Source: Vibrio metoecus | GTDB lineage: Bacteria > Pseudomonadota > Gammaproteobacteria > Enterobacterales > Vibrionaceae | Assembly (NCBI RefSeq): GCF_009665255.1 | Contig: NZ_CP035686.1 | Location: 248,001-312,000 of the forward strand | DNA: 64,000 bases | Direction of reading: 5' to 3' | In this document: positions 54,844-61,537 of the stretch, one piece after another | Numbering within the stretch: the first letter of the stretch is position 1 | Layout of the letters: every line of letters begins with the position of its first letter | The notes under the pieces: model-generated | What the model was told of the DNA's origin: nothing | The model's database searches: none | The model's input: only the letters and a program-made list of their open reading frames with translations | Program-made: the position numbers and the translations under genes

Positions 54844-55752
54844 GTGAGCGACGCCTTTTCTCCCGATCAAGGGTTGGTAGAACAATTTTTAGATACGATG
54901 TGGTTAGAACGCGGCTTGGCCGAAAATACCGTGGCTTCGTATCGTAATGATTTAAGTAAACTATTGGAGTGGATGGAACAGCGTAACTATCGGCTGGATT
55001 TTATTAGTTTCTCGGGTTTACAGGAGTACCAAAGCTGGCTGTCGGAGCAAAATTATAAGCCGACGTCGAAAGCGCGTATGCTCTCGGCAATTCGTCGTTT
55101 GTTTCAGTATTTACATCGCGAGAAAGTGCGCGCTGATGATCCTAGCGCACTGTTGATTAGCCCTAAATTACCTATCCGGCTGCCGAAAGATTTGAGTGAA
55201 GCGCAAGTCGATGCTTTACTCAATGCGCCCGACCCACAAACGCCAATTGAGCTGCGCGATAAAGCCATGCTCGAACTGCTGTATGCCACGGGGTTACGGG
55301 TGACTGAACTCGTATCGCTGACCATGGAAAACATGAGTTTACGCCAAGGCGTCGTGCGGGTGATTGGTAAGGGCGGCAAAGAGCGGTTAGTTCCAATGGG
55401 TGAAAATGCTGTTGAATGGATTGAAACTTTTTTGCAGCAGGGACGGTCTTTACTTCTGGGGGAGCAAACGTCGGATATCGTTTTCCCCAGCAGCCGAGGG
55501 CAACAAATGACTCGGCAAACTTTCTGGCATCGTATTAAGCACTATGCGGTGATTGCGGGCATTGATGTGGAAAAACTCTCACCACACGTACTGCGTCATG
55601 CGTTTGCCACTCACTTGCTCAACTACGGGGCGGATTTGCGCGTGGTGCAGATGCTGCTTGGGCATAGTGATTTATCGACCACACAAATTTATACTCATGT
55701 CGCGACTGAGCGACTTAAACAACTCCACAATGAGCACCATCCAAGGGCTTGA
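54844..55752 (+). CDS. xerD: tyrosine recombinase XerD
   Basis: With XerC it resolves chromosome dimers at dif; in V. cholerae the pair also integrates CTX-type phages. The N-terminal core-binding domain (FLDTMWLERGLAENTVASYR) is followed by the catalytic domain. Catalytic residues are the Arg in ATGLRVTELVSL, the Lys in GKGGKERLVP, the His-Arg in LSPHVLRHAFATHL, the His in LLGHSDLSTTQIYTHV and the Tyr there. Length 302 is close to 298 in E. coli. The start is GTG, 5 bases after a GAGG SD. No dif site is seen in this window. Confidence 0.96.
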   Translation: MSDAFSPDQGLVEQFLDTMWLERGLAENTVASYRNDLSKLLEWMEQRNYRLDFISFSGLQEYQSWLSEQNYKPTSKARMLSAIRRLFQYLHREKVRADDPSALLISPKLPIRLPKDLSEAQVDALLNAPDPQTPIELRDKAMLELLYATGLRVTELVSLTMENMSLRQGVVRVIGKGGKERLVPMGENAVEWIETFLQQGRSLLLGEQTSDIVFPSSRGQQMTRQTFWHRIKHYAVIAGIDVEKLSPHVLRHAFATHLLNYGADLRVVQMLLGHSDLSTTQIYTHVATERLKQLHNEHHPRA

Positions 55753-55767
55753 AAAAAGGTGATTTTC

Positions 55768-56520
55768 ATGAGCGTATTGCGCCGATTAACATGGCTGGCA
55801 TTTCCTTTACTGAGTATGGCATTCAACGTGAATGCGACCAGTGCGCCAGTCCAATTCAATAAAGCCGAACTTGAGCAGCGCTTTGCCAAACTGGGATTAC
55901 AGATTCAAGACATCAAACCTGCGGATATTGATGGTTTGCTCGAAGTACAAACCTCAGGCGGTATCCTTTTTTCTTCGCCCAATGGTGAACATTTTATCGC
56001 GGGGACGCTTTACGCACTGGATGCGAATGGCGGCTACGTCGATGTTGTGGCTCAACGCCAAGCACCATTGAATGCGAAGAAGTTGGCCGCGTTGCAAGAC
56101 ACTATGATTGAGTACAAAGCGCCGAATGAAAAATACGCAATCACCGTGTTTACCGATATCACGTGTGGTTACTGTGTGCGGCTGCACAGCCAACTCAAAG
56201 AATACAATGACTTAGGCATTACCGTGCGCTATTTGGCTTACCCACGCCAAGGGCCTAAAGGCCAAGTGGCGGATCAGATGGCGGCCATTTGGTGTTCTAA
56301 CGATCCAAAAGCGGCGATGCACGATGCGAAAACCAATCGTAAAACCATCACGGCCGATAAAGATATTGCTCAGTGCCAGCAGACGATTGAACAGCACTAC
56401 ATGCTAGGCCATGAGCTCGGCATTAGCGGCACTCCGGCGATCTTCCTGCCGAATGGCGAGATGGTTGGCGGTTACTTGCCAGCGCCACAACTACTGCAAC
56501 GCTTGCAAGCGACACAATAA
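55768..56520 (+). CDS. dsbC: thiol:disulfide isomerase DsbC
   Basis: Periplasmic homodimeric disulfide isomerase kept reduced by DsbD. The signal peptide ends near VNA (residue 24). The N-terminal dimerisation domain precedes the thioredoxin domain, with active site CGYC in TDITCGYCVRLH. A second cysteine pair (IWCSNDP and IAQCQQT) probably forms the structural disulfide. The cis-proline loop is GISGTPAIFLPNG. I chose the ATG at 55768, five bases after AAGGTGA, rather than the GTG at 55759. Length 250. Confidence 0.94.
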   Translation: MSVLRRLTWLAFPLLSMAFNVNATSAPVQFNKAELEQRFAKLGLQIQDIKPADIDGLLEVQTSGGILFSSPNGEHFIAGTLYALDANGGYVDVVAQRQAPLNAKKLAALQDTMIEYKAPNEKYAITVFTDITCGYCVRLHSQLKEYNDLGITVRYLAYPRQGPKGQVADQMAAIWCSNDPKAAMHDAKTNRKTITADKDIAQCQQTIEQHYMLGHELGISGTPAIFLPNGEMVGGYLPAPQLLQRLQATQ

Positions 56521-56541
56521 TCTCCAACCGATTAAGGAATC

Positions 56542-56563
56542 AGGCCAAAGGTAACTTTGGCCT
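56542..56563 (+). other. perfect hairpin just before recJ
   Basis: AGGCCAAAG-GTAA-CTTTGGCCT, 9-bp stem with a 4-base loop and no T-run. It lies between dsbC and recJ and contains the only SD-like AAGG near recJ. It may regulate recJ translation or mRNA stability. Confidence 0.5.
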
Positions 56564-56571
56564 GTCACAGC

Positions 56572-58311
56572 ATGATAGAAATCCAGCGACGCCCAGACCC
56601 CGATCTTTCACTTCTTCCTGACCATATCGACCCGCTATTGCGCAGGCTTTACCTCAACCGTGGTGTGCGTGATATCGCGCAGCTCGAAAAAGCCGCCAAA
56701 GCACTGCATTCCTTTAAGCAACTGCATGGGATTGAACGCGCGGTCGAATTGCTGTTTGCAGCGATTGCCGAGCAAAAACGCATCATAGTGGTGGGGGATT
56801 TTGATGCCGATGGGGCAACCAGTTCGGCACTTTCCGTGCTCGCGCTGCGTATGCTCGGTAGCCACAATGTGGATTACTTAGTGCCAAACCGTTTTGAAGA
56901 TGGTTATGGCCTGAGCCCTGAAGTGGTGGATCAAGCGATTGAGCGTGGCGCAGAGATGATCATGACCGTGGATAACGGTGTTTCTTCGCTGGAAGGTGTG
57001 CGTTACGCCAAGCAGAAAGGCTTGCAAGTGTTGGTCACCGATCACCATCTACCGGGGCAGCAATTGCCAGAGGTAGATGCGATGGTGAACCCGAACTTGC
57101 AGCAGTGTGCTTTCCCTTCTAAGGCGCTCGCAGGGGTAGGGGTTGCTTTCTATTTGATGATGGCGCTTTGTGTGCACATGCGTCAGCAAGGTTGGTTTGC
57201 AGCGCAAGGTATAGCTGAACCGAAATTGATGGAGTTGATTGATTTAGTGGCGCTTGGCACCGTTGCCGATGTGGTACCGCTGGATGACAACAACCGTATT
57301 TTGGTGCATCAAGGTTTGCAGCGTATTCGTGCGGGTTTAGCGCGTCCCGGCATTCAAGCACTGATTGAAGTGGCTAAGCGCGATGCGCGCCGTTTGGTCG
57401 CCGCTGATTTTGGCTTTGCGCTTGGGCCACGGATTAACGCCGCAGGGCGTTTGGATGATATGTCGTTCGGCGTTGAACTTTTGCTGTGTAATAACATTCA
57501 TGCGGCGCGGCGTATGGCGAGTGAGCTAGACGGCCTCAATCAAACCCGAAAAGAGATTGAAGAGGGGATGAAGCAAGAGGCGGTGGCATTTTGTGAGCGC
57601 TTGCAACTGAGCGATGATCGCGAGCTGCCTTACGGTTTAGTGCTGTTTCAGCGCGATTGGCACCAAGGGGTGATCGGCATTCTGGCTTCGCGCATCAAAG
57701 AGAAATATCACCGCCCCGTGATTGCGTTTGCCGAAGGTGGCGATAGCAAGCTGAAAGGTTCATGTCGCTCGGTTCCCGGTCTGCATATGCGTGATGCGTT
57801 GGATAAAATTGATACGCAAAATCCGGGCATCATTCTCAAGTTTGGTGGCCACGCGATGGCGGCGGGTTTGACCATTGAAGAGCGGAATTTTGAGGGTTTT
57901 TGCCGACTGTTTGACAATGTAGTGCGTGAAGAGCTCGATGAAGCGGCGCTCAAAGGTATTATCCTCAGTGATGGCGAACTGAAACCGGAAGAGTTTTCGC
58001 TGCATACTGCCGAATTACTGCGTGCCGGTGGCCCATGGGGACAAGCGTTTCCTGAACCCCTATTTGATGGTGAATTTAAAGTGCTGCACCAAAAACTGGT
58101 TGGCGAAAAACACCTCAAACTGATGCTTGAACCGCTGTATAAAGGCTTTCCGACCAATGTGATGATTGATGGAATTGCGTTTAACGTCGATCTACGCCGC
58201 TGGCCGGATGCTTCGGTAAAAACGGTACGCTTGGCGTACAAGCTGGACATCAATGAGTTTCGCGGCAATCAGTCATTACAACTCATGATTGATCATCTAG
58301 AAGCGAAATGA
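56572..58311 (+). CDS. recJ: single-strand-specific exonuclease RecJ
   Basis: 5'-3' exonuclease for recombination, mismatch repair and base-excision repair. The DHH domain motifs are VVGDFDADGATSSALS, MTVDNGVSS, VTDHHLPGQ and LGTVADVVPLDDNNR. The DHHA1 domain has FGGHAMAAGLTIE. Length is 579 from ATG 56572 (E. coli 577). A TTG at 56557 is also possible: an AAGG lies 5 bases before it, but inside a hairpin. In E. coli recJ is followed by prfB-lysS, which are absent here. Confidence 0.94.
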   Translation: MIEIQRRPDPDLSLLPDHIDPLLRRLYLNRGVRDIAQLEKAAKALHSFKQLHGIERAVELLFAAIAEQKRIIVVGDFDADGATSSALSVLALRMLGSHNVDYLVPNRFEDGYGLSPEVVDQAIERGAEMIMTVDNGVSSLEGVRYAKQKGLQVLVTDHHLPGQQLPEVDAMVNPNLQQCAFPSKALAGVGVAFYLMMALCVHMRQQGWFAAQGIAEPKLMELIDLVALGTVADVVPLDDNNRILVHQGLQRIRAGLARPGIQALIEVAKRDARRLVAADFGFALGPRINAAGRLDDMSFGVELLLCNNIHAARRMASELDGLNQTRKEIEEGMKQEAVAFCERLQLSDDRELPYGLVLFQRDWHQGVIGILASRIKEKYHRPVIAFAEGGDSKLKGSCRSVPGLHMRDALDKIDTQNPGIILKFGGHAMAAGLTIEERNFEGFCRLFDNVVREELDEAALKGIILSDGELKPEEFSLHTAELLRAGGPWGQAFPEPLFDGEFKVLHQKLVGEKHLKLMLEPLYKGFPTNVMIDGIAFNVDLRRWPDASVKTVRLAYKLDINEFRGNQSLQLMIDHLEAK

Positions 58312-58317
58312 TTGAAA

Positions 58318-58354
58318 ACAACGCCCTCTCTCATAAAAAGAGGGCGTTTTCGTT
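58318..58354. terminator. bidirectional terminator after recJ
   Basis: ACGCCCTCT (58321-58329) pairs with AGAGGGCGT (58339-58347), flanked by A-rich and T-rich arms. It serves recJ and the convergent nucleotidase gene. Confidence 0.85.
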
Positions 58355-58355
58355 A

Positions 58356-60260
58356 TTAAGGATTAAGCGCTTCCAACAAAATTAGCTCACGTTTGAGAGT
58401 GGCTTTTTCGTCACTTGGCGCAGTTTCCAAGCGCGATAAACGCTGCATGATCGCCGCATTTTTTGCTGCTGAATCTTCTAAAATCAGGTCTTGGACATTA
58501 ATCGATTCAATATTGGTGTAACGGCCATCGGCACTGGTTGGAACATCAATTTTGCCACTGTTAATCAGCTCTTTAACGATCTCCCGTTCCTTCTCAAATC
58601 CTTCTAAGCCAGACAGTTTCCAGCGTTGCATCGCTTTCCCTTCATACTTACCTTGCTTTTGCTCGGTCAGGTAACGAATGGTGAGATTGCGAATCGTGCC
58701 TTGTTCTTCACCATATTCGGCTTCGGTATCAAACAATACTGGGAATTGTTGTCCTTCTAATACGCCACCTTTCTTGGTGAGATGCCCCATACGGTAGCTA
58801 TTCATGCCTAGACGAATTTCACTGTTATCCGTTACTGGTGTGCCATCGGCAAATTTCAAATCAGTAATACGTTCACCGGCTGGTTGAGTGAGATCGATGG
58901 TGTAAGTTACGCCTGCAAAGAAATCGTTGGTGGAGTATTTTGAGGCTCGGCGTTCAGGGTTAAAGCTGTATGTGACATCCCCCGGTTTGACTGAGTTGAA
59001 ATAGCCCGCTGACCATTCCATATATTGCTTCAACTCTTTGCCCGTCATTTGGTAAACCGTGATTTCGCCGCCGGCATATTGGTAGTTGTAGGCGATGTCT
59101 TTGGCCTTGATCGGCCCTACATCTAACTTGGCATTATCGTTATCAATTTGTAGCGCAATCACATTGGCTTTGGGCGCATAGAAGAAGCTCGCTTCTTGGA
59201 AGAGCGCGCTGATGCCGGTGTCTTGCACATGCACTTGTGGGATGCCACGAATTTCGTTTTCTGGCACTAAATTCACCCCACTGAGCTGAGCCACTTCGCG
59301 GTTTGCCATCTCACGTAAGCGTTTATGGTAAGGCTCGTAGAGCGACTCCATTTTACTGTCAGAGGTAATGTCTTTGATTTTGTAGGTCAGGCTATCTTTG
59401 TTGACGAGAGTGAACTTGCCGTTTTGTTCTTCAAATTGCAGATCAATACGCGACAGCGCACGTCCGTATTTATCTGGCTCGGTAATGATCACACCATTCA
59501 CCACGGCTTTATCAATCCGAGTGTGCATGTGACCTGCCACAATCGCATCCAGTTCTGGGTTGCCGTTGGCAATGTCGGTCACGCCAGTATTGGCGATGTC
59601 GTTTTCATTCTCCAGACCCATATGCGCGACTAGGATAATCGCATCTACCTGTGGATCAATTTGCTTGATGACCTTTTGCACTTCAAGGGTAGGGTTAGTA
59701 AAGGTCATGCCTTCGAGTCGATTGGTTCCTTCGGCAAACACTTGGGTCATTGGTGTATCCATCCCAATCACCCCGATCTTGATGCCATCACGCTCGATAA
59801 TGGTGTAGCTAGGGAGAAACGGGTTGCCATCAGCACGTTGGATGTTACCCGCCAGAGATTGCCCTTTGAATTGAGTTAGAGAGCGATTGAGCACCTTGAG
59901 GCCAAAATCAAACTCATGGTTACCAAGTACCCAAACGTCGTACTTCATCTCGTTGAAGCCCAACATCATCGGATCGGTCGCTTCCTCTTTGAACGTTTCC
60001 ACAAAGTTGCCTTGAATGGTGTCGCCCGCATCGACCAGAATCACGTTCGGTTGCTCTTGGCGAATCGTTTTTACCTGAGTGGCAATTTGGCTCAGGCTGC
60101 CGCTCATCTCTTTTTTATCCGCTGCATAATCCCACGGCATGAAATGACCATGTAGGTCAGAGGTACCCAGAATGGTCACATTATGAATATCGCCATTGGC
60201 GGCGAGGGCTGGAAAAGTCAGTGCCAGTGCAATCGCACTGGTGAGAAGTGTTTTTTTCAT
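58356..60260 (-). CDS. secreted 5'-nucleotidase / cyclic phosphodiesterase family protein
   Basis: Periplasmic metallophosphoesterase of the UshA/CpdB superfamily. Signal peptide MKKTLLTSAIALALTFPALA. The N-terminal calcineurin-like domain has all metal motifs: GTSDLHGHF, DAGDTIQGN, GNHEFDFG, VAHMG and GHMHTR. The C-terminal nucleotidase domain (about 335-540) binds the base and ends near RMGHLTKKGG. A last section of about 90 residues is helical. Likely role: dephosphorylating external nucleotides for uptake. Substrate (5'-nucleotides, UDP-sugars or 2',3'-cyclic nucleotides) cannot be set from sequence, so I give no symbol. Confidence 0.88.
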   Translation of the reverse strand: MKKTLLTSAIALALTFPALAANGDIHNVTILGTSDLHGHFMPWDYAADKKEMSGSLSQIATQVKTIRQEQPNVILVDAGDTIQGNFVETFKEEATDPMMLGFNEMKYDVWVLGNHEFDFGLKVLNRSLTQFKGQSLAGNIQRADGNPFLPSYTIIERDGIKIGVIGMDTPMTQVFAEGTNRLEGMTFTNPTLEVQKVIKQIDPQVDAIILVAHMGLENENDIANTGVTDIANGNPELDAIVAGHMHTRIDKAVVNGVIITEPDKYGRALSRIDLQFEEQNGKFTLVNKDSLTYKIKDITSDSKMESLYEPYHKRLREMANREVAQLSGVNLVPENEIRGIPQVHVQDTGISALFQEASFFYAPKANVIALQIDNDNAKLDVGPIKAKDIAYNYQYAGGEITVYQMTGKELKQYMEWSAGYFNSVKPGDVTYSFNPERRASKYSTNDFFAGVTYTIDLTQPAGERITDLKFADGTPVTDNSEIRLGMNSYRMGHLTKKGGVLEGQQFPVLFDTEAEYGEEQGTIRNLTIRYLTEQKQGKYEGKAMQRWKLSGLEGFEKEREIVKELINSGKIDVPTSADGRYTNIESINVQDLILEDSAAKNAAIMQRLSRLETAPSDEKATLKRELILLEALNP

Positions 60261-60525
60261 TGTTCGTCACGTCATTAGTTAAAACCATATGCATAGTAAT
60301 CAATGGAATCATTACTTAATGTGATAATTGTTGATAAATGACGGAAATGTGAACATTTGTTGCATGAAATTGTGCGAAGTGAGGTGGTTTTTGATGGTGG
60401 GTTATCACCAATATTATTTCGCTGTCATCTGGAGGAACAGATTTCTAACTGGTTGATATTCAATCTTGAGCTTCGTTTGAGTTGGTACTTCTAGCCCGCC
60501 AATACCCCACCTGTATCTATTTTGT
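60261..60525. other. intergenic region upstream of pdhR operators
   Basis: No credible gene. Part of the 457-base gap between the divergent nucleotidase and pdhR genes; AT-rich near 60290-60370, where the nucleotidase promoter should lie. I could not identify a confident promoter. Confidence 0.4.
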
Positions 60526-60542
60526 AATTGGTCTGACCAATA
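60526..60542. promoter_or_regulatory. PdhR operator 1
   Basis: AATTGGTCTGACCAATA: matches the known PdhR box AATTGGT-N3-ACCAATT except at the last base. About 175 bases upstream of pdhR. Confidence 0.8.
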
Positions 60543-60663
60543 ATTTTGCTGTTTTAATCAACTATTGTTGCTGGATTGTTAGGGCGTGACCTGTTCTATG
60601 ATTTAGGTCAATTTTCGGCTGGACACTGGCGTTTTAATTATGTTAATTTCTGCACCAACTTAA

Positions 60664-60680
60664 AATTGGTATTACCAATT
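60664..60680. promoter_or_regulatory. PdhR operator 2
   Basis: AATTGGTATTACCAATT: a perfect 17-base PdhR palindrome, 38 bases upstream of the pdhR ATG, as expected for autorepression relieved by pyruvate. Confidence 0.88.
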
Positions 60681-60717
60681 GCCAGCAAGAAGAATAAGAG
60701 TAGAAGAACAATAAATT

Positions 60718-61488
60718 ATGGCTTATCAAAGGATCCGTCAGCCAAAGCTCTCCGATGTGATTGAACAAGAACTGGAGAGACTGATAGTGGAAGGAACACT
60801 CTCACCCGGTCAGCAACTTCCTCCGGAACGCGAGCTGGCCAAACAGTTTGAAGTGTCTCGCCCCTCGATCAGAGAAGCCATACAACGCTTGGAAGCCAAA
60901 CGCTTGCTTACCCGCCGTCAAGGTGGTGGTACATTCGTTAGTGACCGAATTTGGCAGAGCTTTTCTGATCCTCTGCTAAATTTATTGTCTAGCCACTCCG
61001 AAACTCAACTGGATCTGCTGGAAGCGCGTCATGCGCTGGAAGGTATTTGCGCCTATTTTGCGGCGTTGCGTGGTACCGAAGAAGATTTTGCTCGTATTCA
61101 ACACTGTGTTACGCGTATCGCGGAGGCTCAGGCATTGAATAATGTGGATGAAGAAGCAGAGCGGGTGATGGCCTTTTTGATTGCCATTACCGAAGCCGCG
61201 CACAACGTTGTGTTACTGCACATCGTACGCAGCTTGAGTCCACTGCTTGAGCAGAATATTCGTCAGAATTTTAAACTCTTACATCGCCGCCCTGAAGCGG
61301 TAGAGAAAGTAAGCAAACACCGGGCTAACATTGTGGATGCGATTGTTTCGGGTCAGCCGGAAAAGGCACGTGAAATGTCCCATTCTCACTTAGCTTATAT
61401 CGAAGAAACGTTGTTGGATTTGACTCGTGAACAGACTCGCCGTGAGCGATCTCTGCGTCGAATTCAGCAGGGTAATGAGCCGCAATAG
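60718..61488 (+). CDS. pdhR: pyruvate-responsive repressor PdhR
   Basis: GntR/FadR-family repressor of the pyruvate dehydrogenase operon, released by pyruvate. The N-terminal winged helix has LPPERELAKQFEVSRPSIRE and RRQGGGTFVS. The C-terminal FCD domain (about 80-230) binds the effector: LLEARHALEGICAYFAA, with His in KHRANIVDAIV. Length 256 equals the family norm. It is followed by aceE after 49 bases, so it heads the pdhR-aceE-aceF-lpd-type operon, and its own operators lie upstream. Confidence 0.96.
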   Translation: MAYQRIRQPKLSDVIEQELERLIVEGTLSPGQQLPPERELAKQFEVSRPSIREAIQRLEAKRLLTRRQGGGTFVSDRIWQSFSDPLLNLLSSHSETQLDLLEARHALEGICAYFAALRGTEEDFARIQHCVTRIAEAQALNNVDEEAERVMAFLIAITEAAHNVVLLHIVRSLSPLLEQNIRQNFKLLHRRPEAVEKVSKHRANIVDAIVSGQPEKAREMSHSHLAYIEETLLDLTREQTRRERSLRRIQQGNEPQ

Positions 61489-61537
61489 CGGCCATTGCGA
61501 TTCAACTTAAATCCAACCAACAGAAGGATAGATCGCC

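Noticed and set aside
54844..55752. Integrated element next to a tyrosine recombinase
   Set aside because: The recombinase is housekeeping XerD in its conserved fldB-xerD-dsbC-recJ setting; no att or dif site and no cargo.
57708..58268. 186-codon ORF opposite recJ
   Set aside because: Shadow of the conserved recJ coding region; serine- and proline-rich composition is typical of antisense frames.
60290..60385. CRP-like TGTGA half-sites before the nucleotidase gene
   Set aside because: Only one half of each site matches; the opposite halves are too different from TCACA.
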